A stretch of DNA of 64,000 bases from Vandiemenella viatica (GCA_031002005.1 CM061914.1:190234685-190298684), one strand, 5' to 3'; counted from the stretch's first letter, positions 1 through 10,556 are shown. A program made the numbers and translations. Notes: a model not told the origin generated them from the letters alone.

Positions 1-305
1 ATGTGTATGTCCCATTTCATGTTCCTTTGTAGTGTTACTCCCAAATATTTCATTGAATCGACCATATCAATAACTGGATTGTTTAACTCGTATTTCTGAA
101 CAATCGGATTCTTTTTGTTAGTTATGCTCATTGTCTTGCACTTTTTACAATTTAGAGTAAGTTGCCACTCAGCGCACCAAGCCAAAATAACATCCAGATC
201 GCGCTGAATTTCTAAGCAATCGGCCAAATTTCTTACTTCCCTATAAATAACCGCATCATCAGCAAACAATCTAAAAAGGCTTTTCACTTTGTCTCCGAGA
301 TCGTT
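1..305 (-). mobile_element. LINE-G fragment, reverse transcriptase (copy G1)
   Basis: On the minus strand this reads as the middle of a non-LTR reverse transcriptase: the catalytic FADD box (FRLFADDAVIYREV), the W..eWqLtLNckKC block, then the YLGV..q.NMKWD block. It runs off the left edge. Three other copies of the family lie at 11.5-12.4, 24.8-26.7 and 29.6-30.2 kb. The clade looks CR1/Jockey-like, which is inference from motif style. It is a 5'-truncated, non-functional fragment. Confidence 0.85.
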
Positions 306-454
306 TAAAAGTGGGGTTGACCGGATTTTGAAGGGTTGAGACCTAAAAAAAAGGTCTCCATAAGTTTCGAGGATGATTACTAGGGTGGGGTTCTCACGAA
401 CGAGATCTTACCAGAGGGGGGGGGGCAGATCTCACCAGAGGGGGGGGACCGGAA
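306..454. repeat. G-run low-complexity repeat
   Basis: Contains two near-identical stretches of 'agatcttaccagagg' or 'agatctcaccagagg' type, each ending in a run of 8-11 G. No protein or element ends are recognised here. It fills the join between LINE-G1 and the Jockey-like fragment. Confidence 0.5.
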
Positions 455-725
455 AAACACCTCATGTTCCCCAGGGAGTAATATGCGGCTCCTGGCACTC
501 TGAGAAGGTGTTTGTAGACGCGTCCTGCTTGCTCTTGGATAAACTGCGTGATGGTAGGTTGTCCGAGTTCGCGGTGCAACTGGGAGTTGCGGACGAACCA
601 TAGAGCATCGACGGAGATCCGCAAGATTTTGTTTTGGAGCGACTGTATCCTCTGGCAGCGGCACCTCCCCAGACTGGGCAGGCGTAGAGGTCGAATTGAG
701 GAGGTGTTAGTATGATAGTGATGTT
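455..725 (-). mobile_element. Jockey-clade LINE fragment, end of ORF2
   Basis: The minus-strand translation contains LQNKILRISVDALWFVRN followed by LHRELG and PTI.QFI. This is the typical post-reverse-transcriptase block of Jockey-clade LINEs (VQNK.LR...APWFVRN..LHRDL). A frameshift near 650 separates it from the preceding FDLYACPVWG block. Only about 90 residues survive; it is a dead fragment. Confidence 0.7.
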
Positions 726-1200
726 ACTCTTGACGGAAGACTTCCATTTATTTTCCGCAAGCGCCGCAAATCTCAGATCAGCTCCAAATCTCATCTGAAT
801 CGCAAATCAAAGGACTGTTCAGGGCTACTGGTACACCTGCAGTGTCAACTTCTTTGACTTCCCTGCGAAGCCAACTCGAGATACAACTTTGATCTTCTAA
901 TTCACTGCAGCTAACTTTCAGCAAAGACAACGCTCAGATTCAACATTTCTATAACATCTGACGACAAGTCTTCTTATTCATCATCCATCTGCAAGGCTAC
1001 AGTTTCTATATACATATATTTGTAGCGGGCAGTGTATGCTTTTACTTTTGAAATAGCGCCACGCAAAATCCGCCGAACCGATCTTGACAAGGTTTTCGTT
1101 GTTTGAAAGCTGTACCAATCGTACGTGACACCAGCCTATATATTATGTATGTAACTATAGAAACGTGGTTTATTATTCATACTATAATTTGTGACTGCCA
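726..1200. other. No recognisable feature
   Basis: No gene, element end or tandem repeat recognised. The small ORFs have no family resemblance. Presumed intron or intergenic sequence. Confidence 0.5.
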
Positions 1201-1345
1201 TACACTCATCAGCCAAAACAGTATGACCACCTACTTACTAGCATATTGGTGCACCTTTCGAACGCAATACAGCAGCGATTCGGCCTAGCATGGATTCTAT
1301 AAGTCCTCAGTAGTCTTCCAGAGGTATCTGACACCAGATGGAATT
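1201..1345 (+). mobile_element. Tc1-like transposon terminal fragment
   Basis: Starts with the typical Tc1-like inverted-repeat end 'tacactcatcagccaaaac' followed by 'agtatgaccacct'. It is about 145 bp of the left end. Two relatives are at 26742-26875 (minus) and 41692-42320 (plus). The transposase is not present in this copy. The next 115 bp (1346-1460) is unassigned. Confidence 0.75.
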
Positions 1346-1519
1346 TTACTGACGAATTCCATTTAAAGTGTGCTGCAATAATTTCGTGATTTCATATTTG
1401 TCCGGCACGGGCAAAGAAGCAAATTTTGTACACACTATCCAAAAAATCGTACAGCACGGGGTTATAAAACTTTGATCAGACCATCGCCTGAATACGGTGG
1501 TGTAGTGTGGCACCCAAAT

Positions 1520-2269
1520 CAGTGCTGCCAGCCACTTGGCTTTGAATATCCGTAGATATCCGCTAAAATTTCCGTAGATTTGGTACAAAAAATCCGTAGA
1601 CTTGCTAATTGAGAGACTGAAACAATAATTACTGAAGACACAGTTAAAATTAAGAATACTTTTATTTCCAGGTCTTTAAAATTACAAAAATAATATTCTA
1701 CATTGAAAGTAAGAAATATCTCTGAACATATTTTATACATCGTCACTTTCATCACTGCTGCTGCTATGCCAAGTGTTTTTTTTTTTTTTAAATTTTAATT
1801 TATTTTTCCATAATGACCATACCTTTTCTTTGTTGACATTAAATTTAGCATATCTTCTGTAACAGGAAATGTTAAAAAAACGACGCCCTTTGATTCTCGG
1901 ATAATGGTTAATCCTTCTCGGAATGCACTGCTTTGTAATCCTAGCCAACGAGCGTGTCACCGTGCATAGAGAGTGCGCCGATAGTTCTGTATTACGGTCT
2001 TTAAAGATCTACAAAAATTGTAACCAAACAAAATATGAGCTAAATTTTAATCTTTGGTTCACACGAGCGGTTGCAAGGAATCAATTCATAGTTATTGACA
2101 ATTCTGTAATGCATCAACACTATACGCTCAAAGTTTAACAAAACACCAATATAAGGAAAAATCAACAAATGATACCAAGTGTCAAAAATCCGTAGATATT
2201 TTAACAAAATCCCTAATTTTCATAAAAATCCGTAGATCTACGGATAAATCCGTAGAAATGGCAGCACTG
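1520..2269 (-). mobile_element. hAT-type DNA transposon (750 bp) inside LINE-A
   Basis: Terminal inverted repeats are CAGTGCTGCCA at 1520 and TGGCAGCACTG ending at 2269. They are flanked by a 7-bp direct repeat, cccaaat, at 1513-1519 and 2270-2276. Removing the element rejoins LINE-A. Both ends carry several copies of 'aatccgtaga', probably subterminal transposase-binding repeats (inference). On the minus strand a short ORF ends in an acidic tail, SSSSDESDDV, perhaps the C-terminus of a lost transposase. A relative lies near 22.7-23.3 kb. Confidence 0.82.
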
Positions 2270-2666
2270 CCCAAATTTGGCAAATACAGGAGTTTGAATG
2301 TATGCATAGGAGGGCAGCTAGATTTGCCTCTGGAAATTACAGCAGAACACAATCAGATATCATAAAGGAGATGGAATGGGAATCAAGGCCTAAACTGGTG
2401 ATGAAGCATCGAAAGATATTGGTGGGAGAATTAAGAGTAGTGTATGGAAGGGGAAAGATTACTATGACCACAAGCTGGCACTCGATTTCAGGCACAAGGG
2501 TGTAGGAAAAGTTATATTTTTAGGTAAGGGTGTCTGGGATTGGAATAAGTTACGAAGAGAAATGATAAATAATTTACAAAAGGTAAAATAGTTTAAAATT
2601 AGTAAATCGCAAAAGTAGTTGGGTGGGGGGAAAATAAACTGGAAACTTTTAAGATAGAAATGATTT

Positions 2667-2682
2667 AAAAAAAAAAAAAAAA

Positions 2683-2727
<45 letters not shown>
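2667..2727 (+). repeat. Poly-A and (CAA)n microsatellite
   Basis: About 19 A followed by about 14 copies of caa/aac, inside the 3' part of LINE-A. Confidence 0.95.
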
Positions 2728-2790
2728 AGGGGAAATATATGAGTATTGTAAATTGCCAGTGAAGCATAGGCTCCATTGCAATTAAATTAA

Positions 2791-4094
2791 ATTAATTATG
2801 TTACCTTTGTCACTTGCTTTATTACATGTAAGCACAAATCTCTTACCCCTGGTCAAATTCAAAATTACAACAACAAAAATTTGCAATATAAAATGGTTTC
2901 TGAAGCAAAATCTCATCGAGTTTTTTGAAGCTGCGAAAATTTCATTTCTTGTGTCAAGACATTGGGCAAGAAATCTGCAGAGAATCTGTAAATGAAAACA
3001 TTAGCACAGAATAGAAAGAAACTGAGACTGATAGAAAAAAAAAATATATTCATTGCAAACAGAAAATAACGGATTATACTAACATAAACCAATCAATCTT
3101 CTATATGCTTCCTGAAAACACTGGATCGCTAAACTATTAAAAATTAATTTAGAGCGTAGAATGTGTAATGGCGATTTATGAATATCGCTGCCATCAATTT
3201 TAAGCGGCTTTCCACCTAAATTGATAATCAGTATGTAAATATCTGAATCGCGTAAGTTAGGTTAATAACTATGTTCATCATTCCAGAATATTCACTCGTC
3301 CGTCAGTAGAAATTTAAATACTTCGAACGTAACTCAAAGATTCTATCGCATTAAGAGATCATACCGATAGTCTGCTGTTTGTCCGGTTGCTCTGCTGTTC
3401 CCTCCTCCACCCATTTTGCCGCCAGTCAGCGATAAAAGACTTATCGATAGACACAAACATTATCTGTGGCGGGAAACATGGCGCAAGTTACCATCCAAGT
3501 GGAAGGGATGCCACAATATGCGATCAAAGCTGATCTGTTCTGTATGGTTCGTTTTCATCTATTTAGTGCATCTGATAATTAAATTTGGAGCCGAGCCAAT
3601 GTTATCCCGTATTACAACTGAACCGTATATCTGCTTCAAACAGAAAGCCAAATATTATCGCAGCGGTCAGCATACACCTGCCTAGAATATTTTCGGTTAT
3701 GGTTTTAACGTAAATTTACCAGGCTAGATGAGTAGTAAAACACTAGACTCATGTTGTGTTGTATTTGATAACACCCAGCAGTCAAATAATAGAGGATTCT
3801 ATTTTTCGCGTGTACAAGAGTGATCTGAAAAATTTTCGCTCTAACCAGAGATATTATTTTTTGTTAGCATTTCGACAAATTCGATACTGTTAGCGATTTT
3901 CAATCTGTTTGTGTAGAAGTCAAGAGTGTTAGACGAAATTTAATTAAAATAATGTGGCCAGTAACTTCCAAAGTATTCGATAGTAGAAGATATTACAATT
4001 TTATACTTTTAACAAAGTTCATAATCCTTTATAATCTTCCGATTTATTGTCGTATACGATTCTCCACTTTTCGAGGCATCAGAGGTGATGAAGT
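2791..4094. other. Unassigned AT-rich sequence
   Basis: No element or exon recognised. The longest open frame (3416-3685, +) has no recognisable motif, splice context or family resemblance and is treated as chance. Confidence 0.5.
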
Positions 4095-4109
4095 ATTTAC
4101 AATACCATT

Positions 4110-4172
4110 GTTGAATTATTTAATTTAAATGCTATGTAGCGCACGCTCCGGTGCCAATTTCCCTACACAACA
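4110..4172 (-). mobile_element. 63-bp LINE-A tail with target-site duplication
   Basis: On the minus strand this is only the last part of LINE-A: 'gtgtagggaaattggcaccg' then the AAATTAAAT-type tail. It is flanked by a perfect 15-bp duplication, atttacaataccatt, at 4095-4109 and 4173-4187. It is therefore a genuine retrotransposition event truncated almost to the tail. Confidence 0.88.
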
Positions 4173-4187
4173 ATTTACAATACCATT

Positions 4188-4565
4188 ATAAATAATTCGT
4201 TGCTGATTATGTATCGGAAAGAAGCGAAACACGTACTGTAGTAAAAAATAAAAAAATAAAAACAGTAACACCGGCATTTATTTATCGACAATTCATTTAG
4301 TCAAGCAACTGTAGAAAAATGGAATGCAGCAACGTTGCATTACTTATGCGAATCCGAATGCAAAGATTGCACGTATGCGTCGATATTAAACTGGTGGCCA
4401 CAGATTGCAGAGAGTATATTGTGAAAACTGAAGTCCCTAAACTCCGACATCCAGTATTCAGTGTCATACATGCTCCATGCTAGTGAGACCTTTTACCCAA
4501 TCAGAAAGTTCTGCTGAGGTCCGGTTGGCCAATAGCAGTGCTCCGACTGTCGAATATTCTGGATG
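4188..4565. other. Unassigned sequence
   Basis: Nothing recognised; AT-rich, with an A-rich stretch at 4237-4265. Confidence 0.45.
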
Positions 4566-4807
4566 CTTGGCGACATCTCTGAGACATGTGGTGCTGCTAT
4601 CTAGCGGCAACGGGAGCAATCCTTATCGACGCTAGCGAAGCCTAGCGGCTCGACTCTGAACTGTTTCATTCACTTGACCCTCATAGTTGCTACTTTCCCC
4701 TTTTGATGGTCGAATTCCAAAAAATTTCTTCCTTAAAATTTGATGCAGCCAAAGCGGACGCCTTAATATTTAAAATGATACCACATTTACTGATTTTGGT
4801 ATAGTGT

Positions 4808-6730
4808 AACACTAGATCTGTCAAAGGCGTTTGACAGAGTGAGCCATAAAATGGTAGTAAATAAGGTAAAAACTATTGGAGTGGATGAGAAAGTGATTTG
4901 CTGGGTAGAAGAATTTTTAAAAGGTAGAAAACAGAAAGTTATGCTAGGAAATGCAGTATCAAAAGAAGTGGAAGTAAAAATGGGAGTGCCACAGGGTAGC
5001 ATATTGGGACCATTGCTATTCGTTATTCTAATGAATAATTGTGTTGATTGTTTACTATCTGAAATTAGATTGTTTGCAGATGACATAATGATGTATAAAA
5101 GAATCAAAACGATAGAGGATTGTAAACAGTTTGTCAGGTAGCGCGATTGTATTTCACGCCTTGACACCAGTTGTCTGGTGTCTGGTTTCGAGTGGTCTAT
5201 ACTTTGTGGGCGGTTGACGACTGGGAGGACCCCGGTGTGGATTTGACTGACCTTTGGGATTTGCTAACCCTCTTGTAATCCGTCTTGCGTTGTCTTCTTG
5301 CTTCAAGAGATGGCTTCGTCTGCGTCTTGATGTTAGTAATAAGAGGTTAAATTACGTCAGGTCTGACACCAGCTGGTTTACGTCCAGCAACGTGGATAGG
5401 AAGGCTAGCACCAGTGAAATGACTAGCTGATAATCTACCCTTTATATGAATGACACGACGCTAACTACTGAACAACCTGTTTATTGTAGCACTTGACTGT
5501 ACATGTTACAATCGTTAGGGCGCTTCTGCAAGGCTATTTCCGACTCGCGTCTATGAATAATGGCTACTGATATTGACTGATAGAATGGCAGACTGGACTT
5601 AGCGGAATGTATTGCTGGCTAGACTAGGCTGACGAGAAACGGCTTAGCTACAAGTTAACCCATCTTGTCAACTAAACTGCTCCTGATGAACTGAGAGCGA
5701 ATAAACTGTTCCGTGGCCACACGCCACCTCGTGTTTGACGTCATTGGTTCCAGTTCGATCCACTTGAAGGTGACTCCTTCAGTCAGCATGTAAGCATTAT
5801 GTGGAGGAACAAACAACCTTACGCTGAATTTGCATCAGCAAAGCCGCATGTGTCCTGTACCTTACACTCGAAAATATTACTTAATCTAAAATATTATATT
5901 TTTTCTTAATAAAGCCTTAAGGTTAAAAAAGGACTCTCACAAGTTGCAGGGTGATCTAGACAGGATATCTAGTTGGGTTGGTAAACATGGGATGAAGATA
6001 AATGCAAAGAAGAGTCAGCTTATTAGATACACAAATAAAAAATAAAAGGTTAATTATGAATATAAGTTGGGGAAAGAATTGCTTGCTGAAGACTTGAAAT
6101 GTAAATATCTTGGCATTACATTTGATAACAAGCTTTAATTGGGCTGGACACATTGGACAGGTGGTAGGAAAAGGTTTCAAAGTTCTGCATTTGGTGGAGA
6201 GAGTGATGAGGGGATGCACGAGAGAAGTAAAGGAATTGGGTTACAAAACTTTGGTCAGACCTTTGCTCGAATATGGTAGTGTAGTATGGGACCCACATTT
6301 TGAGTATGAAATACAGGACTTGGAGAAGGATGCAAAAAAGGGATGCTAGATTTGTTTCTGGAAATTAACGCAGAATGCAATCAGTGACGGATATGATAAA
6401 GGAGCTGGAATGGGATTCATTGCAAGACAGGAGGAGGATGAGGAGGGTTATGGGTGTGTACAGGGCGTATACTGGCGATGAGGCATTGAAAGATATTGGC
6501 GTAGGTATGAAAAGTAGTGGATGGAAGGGAAAAGATGACCATGACCACAAGCTGGCACTCGATTTCAGGCACTAGAAATGATGAATAATTTACCGAAAAC
6601 GTTGAAAGAATTTTAAGATAAAATTTGTAGAGGGCAAATGTAGTTGGGTGCAGGATAGGGGAAAGATGGGGGTGTTGGGTTGCCACCGGAGCCTGTGCTC
6701 CATTGCAATTAAATTAAATCAAGTAAAATA
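4808..6730 (+). mobile_element. LINE-A copy with RT core, split by a solo LTR
   Basis: The most complete LINE-A copy. The first piece (4808-5131) encodes DLSKAFDRVSHKM, the GVPQGSILGPLLF motif and IRLFADDIMMY: the palm domain of a CR1/Jockey-like reverse transcriptase. The second piece (5942-6730) continues at the same codon with LQGDLDRISSWV, then KTLVRPLLEYGSVVWDPHF, the VTDMIKELEWDSLQDRRRM block, HDHKLALDFRH and the 3' UTR. Removing 5132-5941 plus one TSD copy restores K-Q-L-Q-G-D in frame. Frameshifts and stops elsewhere show that it is dead. A poly-A stretch follows at 6740-6771. Confidence 0.88.
5132..5941 (+). mobile_element. Solo LTR (810 bp) of an LTR retrotransposon
   Basis: Begins TGTCAG and ends CTCACA, with a 4-bp target duplication agtt at 5128-5131 and 5942-5945. 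A polyadenylation signal AATAAA lies at 5908-5913, about 28 bp before the end. Orientation is taken from that signal. No internal genes or second LTR are present, so it is a solo LTR, normally left by recombination between the two LTRs. The 4-bp duplication fits Gypsy-type integrases (inference). Confidence 0.88.
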
Positions 6731-6738
6731 AATGTCTG

Positions 6739-6775
<37 letters not shown>

Positions 6776-7090
6776 TCGTTTTAGAAATCTTGATACTTTT
6801 GCCCTCTAAGGGACGAATTCTGAAAAATTCCTTTCCTAAAATATGATGTTACCAAAGCAGAGAGCTTATTACTTAAAACATGATGTTACTAAACGGCAAG
6901 ACCTTATTCTTTAAAATGATACCTCATTTATTGATTTTGATTAGGTATCGAGAGAGGTAAATGGCTCGTCGCAAAAACAGAAATAATGATACTTTTGCCT
7001 TTTAATCGCCAAGTTCCGAAAAATTACTATCTTAAAATATTATGTAACCAAATCGAAGACCTTAATCTTTAAAATCCCGTTTGCCTGTTA

Positions 7091-8127
7091 GATACGAACA
7101 AACATAAGTGACAGGTCACAAAAAAAAAAACTTTTAGAAATAGTATATATGTGATACTGTTCTTTTATCACATCAGACACTCAATGTGTTGCACGCTTAT
7201 TTTGGGGTAGAAATCAATCTGCCTTTGGTTTCACTACCATCAGCTGCTCAGACTGTTATGAGATGGAATCAAGACGAACCGATTTAATGTAAACTAATTT
7301 GTTTGGGATTACTTTGTGTGACGTGAGCTGTGGGGTGGCGGAGTGATATTCGATCACGTCGGTGAGGAAGCCATTTGAGCGTGGGCCCACTGTAATTTGC
7401 CACAAAGTTATAATAAAGGCAATTAGCCACCGAATACTCGAGTGGGTGAAACGGTCCATTAAAAGTTGAGCCGAGTTGTATCGAACCGCGGAGTGTGGAA
7501 GCTCTTAATTAAAGTCGCTAATGGAGCCTCCGTATAACGCAATTTGACGGTATCGCATTTCTCTCCGCACCCAGGCATTATACAGCAGATACTCCAAACT
7601 TGTGGCAGCCGATCATGGCAGAAGCTTTCAGTAAACGGTCATGCAGGCCACGCTTGATGTGTTCAGATCAGGGACAAAGCGTCCCGAACGGTTTCCGAAT
7701 ATTTTACTCCAACAATTTGCTGTTCCCATGATTTATTTCTCCACCTACCCGAAAATAGTACTAATCTGTTGAAATTCATATTAACGGCTTTGATATAATG
7801 CCCTCTTTACGTTTCATACTCTCATTTTGTGGAAAGATTGCCCAAAATTAATTTAAAAATGCCTAAATATAAGTGTGATGCACACCGATCAGATGCCACC
7901 AGCGCTGCAAGGTTCATTAAAATCTCTCGAAATCTTGATTAATTCCGTTGTTGGAATGCTTTCTCGGTGTTTCAGCTCCTCTCCGATGTTTAAAGTTGCA
8001 CGAAATTAACAAACAGAAATCATATGTCGCGAAGCGAATTCTAGCAACGCCCGCCATGTTATATCGATACACGCAGTCAGGGACAGTCGATTGTTTCCGT
8101 TGTAAACAAATACAGCGTTAATGATCA
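7091..8127. other. Unassigned; includes a possible conserved non-coding block
   Basis: No element recognised. 7300-7600 differs from its surroundings: little repeat sequence and several homeodomain-like TTAATTA/CTAATGG sites ('gctcttaattaaagtcgc'). This could be a regulatory element, but that is inference from texture only. Confidence 0.3.
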
Positions 8128-8339
8128 CTAGATTTTCTGGGTGTGCCACGCTGTTTATTTGATAGTCCAAGCTTTCGGCTGACATTCAACAGTTTCCTTC
8201 AGAGATATTATTTATATTTACATAGCAGCGAGCACCAAACATCGGAGAGTAAAATCCCGCTGTCTTCGTTGATGTTGGTGACCGCTGACTTCGTTGATGT
8301 TGTTGGCGCTTTTTACACGCTTTATATTAGCTTGACTTG

Positions 8340-8363
8340 TATGTATGTATGTATGTATGTATG
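8340..8363 (+). repeat. (TGTA)n microsatellite
   Basis: Six tandem copies of the tetranucleotide just inside the left end of the composite insertion. Confidence 0.95.
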
Positions 8364-8388
8364 AATGTAACGGAATTTTACAACTCCA

Positions 8389-8760
8389 TTTTGACCCACT
8401 TCCAGATGTCCGAGCTGGTTGAAATTTGGCACACATATTAAGAACCGGTGACAATACAAGAATTTCATAGCTATATCCTGCTATTCTCATTACTTTGACA
8501 GTAACAAAAGAAAAATTGTTCAATGTCGTGAAATTTTGCAATTTAATTTTAACCCAATTCCAGATGCCCGAATTGTTTGAAATTTTGCTGATGTATTGAT
8601 AACTGATTAAAATACAATAATTTCATAGCTATATCTTGATATTATCATTACTTTGACAGTAAAAACAGAAAAAATTTGCACACGTTTTAAGAACCGTTAA
8701 CAATACAGCAGTCTCTTAGCAACGTCCTGCTATTCTCGTTACTTTGACCATCTCCAGTTT
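8389..8760 (+). repeat. 158-bp degenerate tandem repeat, about 2.4 copies
   Basis: The unit starts 'ttttgacccacttccagatg' at 8389 and recurs at 8547. The block 'tcctgctattctcattactt' recurs three times, the last near 8727. Confidence 0.75.
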
Positions 8761-9066
8761 CCCGGGTGTGATTTACGAGCCTTGGTTGCTGACGACGATC
8801 GTCTTCCACTGTCTCCTATCCAGAAAGGTTTCTCTGTCTGCAGTCACTTAACATGATGTTGAATAGTGAGTATTCGAAACATTACTTCGTACTATTGTAG
8901 AAGAGTAGTCTTCCACATTTATCTCTGGCTGAGCTGCCATTTTATTGTATTTAACTCGTGGAAGTAATAATTAAAAATGAAACTACAACACAAAGATAAA
9001 GAGAGATTGGCGAAGAAAAGCCAACAGTAGGAAACATACTTTTAAAACTATCTGAACTAAAAAGTT

Positions 9067-9555
9067 AAAAATAAAATTGTAGTTTAAAAAACTAAAAACA
9101 CGCTTTCGTAGTAATGTGAACTAAAAGGTTAAAAATAATCTTTAAATATAAAGATTTTGTTTAACAGTGATGGGAAGTCCCACAATACAGGATAAATTTT
9201 TTTTTGAATAAGCTTAAAGAATAAAGTCACTGATTACAAAATTAACTTTAATGTAAAAAAAAAGCGTGGGGTGCTCTCTACATAACTTTTGACAATGAAT
9301 CTACTTTTACAAACAGCGAACGACAAAAAATATAAGACAACTTATATAGCACCCCATGCTTTTTTACATTAATGTTAATTTTGTAATCAGTGACATTATT
9401 CTTTAAGCTTATACAAAAAAAAAATTTATCCTGTATTGTGGGACGTCCCATCACTGTTAAACAAAATCTTTATATTTAAAGATTATTTTTAACCTTTTAG
9501 TTCACATTACTACGAAAGCGTGTTTTTAGTTTTTTAAACTACAATTTTATTTTTA
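9067..9555. repeat. Long inverted repeat (foldback), arms about 200 bp
   Basis: The left arm (9067-9275) and right arm (9358-9555) are near-perfect reverse complements around an 82-bp loop. Landmarks are 'cacgctttcgtagtaatgtg' on the left and its complement on the right, and 'aagcgtggggtgct' facing 'agcaccccatgctt'. The outermost bases coincide with the insertion boundary. Confidence 0.9.
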
Positions 9556-9660
9556 TAATTTCTGCCGCCTCTTTCACACGTCGAGGTCACCACTGGTCTT
9601 CTCTCTGCAGTAGCCTCGTGTTTTCAGATTTTATTTCGTGCCCAGTGATAATGTCATCGC

Positions 9661-10084
9661 GAACTACAAAACAACAGCTTCTACTTTCTATTCGGCCATT
9701 TTTAATTTCAAAACATCACAAATACTATAAATTTAGTTTTATCGATGTGATATTGATGTGTATACCATACTACGCAATACTATTTTCGCTCAATTCGCAC
9801 GACAAATGAGCGAAGTTTTCTCCCAAAGGCCAACCAATCGCGGCCGTTTCAAGCTTCGTGCGGTGGACGGGAGTAATGTTGGCTGAACTGCTTGCTCCTT
9901 CTAAGCTTTCTCTACCGAGCATCGTAGCCCTGCTTCGTTGCGTAGTAATAGAATGCCACTCGTCTGGACAGATAGTTCTCATTTCACCCGTAAATCTGCG
10001 AAGCTATCCAGTACAAACCGGGGAAGACGTGTCGCCATCAAAACTGTACATCGGATCCTGGTCCCCACTAATCAAGACACATTA
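9661..10084. other. Unassigned sequence
   Basis: No gene or repeat family recognised; open frames here have no motifs. Confidence 0.45.
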
Positions 10085-10205
10085 AACAACAACCTGGAGC
10101 ATTCGGGAAACCATGGAAAACCGAAATCGGGATGGCAGGACAGGGAATTGAACCTGCGAAGCCAGAGCATAATCTTTGGAGACGAACTGTCCGATAGACG
10201 GGTTA
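10085..10205 (-). repeat. SINE S1, decayed copy
   Basis: Retains 'gggaaaccatggaaaaccga' and a weak B-box complement 'gaattgaacc'. Too diverged for boundaries. Confidence 0.5.
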
Positions 10206-10326
10206 TAACAAGAATAAATAAAGTGAAGAAGAAATAACAGTTGTTGATCCTTCACTTGTAGTCAACTTGCACCTGCCCCTCTTAATTACAGAGGTCAAGA
10301 CTCAAGATTAATTAGCAAGCGGAACC

Positions 10327-10556
10327 TTTTTTTTACGCCTCGTCGACGTCGAGGTCATTAGAGGCGGGTTGGGACCGGGAACTAGGAACGGGAAGGAATT
10401 CGGCCACCGCCTTTTGAATGAACCATCCCGGCATTCACCTGGAGTGATTTGGGGAAACCATGGAAAACCCAAATCTGGATGCCCGGACGGGGATTCGAAC
10501 CGCCGTCCTCCCGAATGCGAGGGCAGAGCGTTAACCACTCACCCACCACGCTCGGT
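10327..10556 (-). repeat. SINE S1 (tRNA-derived), full-length
   Basis: Read on the minus strand it starts 'accgagcgtggtgggtgagt' with an A-box-like 'gagtggttaacgctctg'. The B box 'ggttcgaatcc' follows about 45 bp later. The body has 'gggttttccatggtttcccc' and it ends 'gacctcgacgtcgacgaggc' plus poly-A. This is the reference copy for the family in this window. RNA polymerase III transcription is inferred from the boxes. Confidence 0.88.

Larger units (their letters stand above)
1461..2790 (+). mobile_element. LINE-A 3' fragment, interrupted by a hAT element
   Basis: The left piece (1461-1519) encodes the KTLIRP..EYG.VVW block that follows the LINE reverse transcriptase. The right piece (2270-2790) continues with a decayed HRRAARFASGNYSR block, the KLALDF.HKG-type block and the 3' UTR, ending 'tccattgcaattaaattaaattaa'. 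This AAATT-rich tail is shared by the LINE-A copies that keep their 3' end. The gap between the pieces is exactly the hAT insertion at 1520-2269. An (A)n(CAA)n run at 2667-2727 lies in the 3' region. Confidence 0.85.
4566..7090 (+). repeat. Dispersed repeat family Y, split by a LINE-A insertion
   Basis: The left part (4566-4805) has a 'gtgctgctatctagcggc' block and one unit containing 'tgatggtcgaattccaaaaa' and 'aaaatgataccacatttac'. The right part (6775-7090) has two further units of about 165-200 bp with the same blocks. A reverse-orientation copy, uninterrupted, is at 44810-45230. LINE-A occupies the middle (4808-6730). The class of Y is unknown. Confidence 0.6.
8316..9549. mobile_element. 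Composite non-autonomous insertion with foldback arm
   Basis: Interrupts the PLE fragment, with a possible 6-bp duplication ttttta at 8310-8315 and 9550-9555. In order it has a (TGTA)n tract, about 2.4 copies of a 158-bp repeat, a unique stretch, then a long inverted repeat. No protein coding is visible. The class is unknown. The right boundary is ambiguous because the target is T-rich. Confidence 0.55.
8128..9660 (-). mobile_element. Penelope-like element fragment (GIY-YIG end), split
   Basis: The right piece (9556-9660, minus) encodes TGHEIKSENTRLL.REDQW and RRVKEAAEI; the left piece (8128-8315) continues with SANNINEVSG. This matches the end of the GIY-YIG endonuclease of Penelope-like elements (TGH.I.F...., W..R..REA.EI, NNIN...G). 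The same sequence occurs at 47236-47764. The coding part has an internal stop. The pieces are separated by the insertion at 8316-9549. Confidence 0.72.

Noticed and set aside
3416..3685. 89-codon plus-strand frame as a host exon
   Set aside because: No family resemblance or splice sites in phase.
10490..10556. tRNA genes suggested by B boxes (also at 32938, 39035, 40130, 46505, 49735)
   Set aside because: Each B box lies in a repeated tRNA-derived SINE body; no complete cloverleaf with acceptor stem is present.
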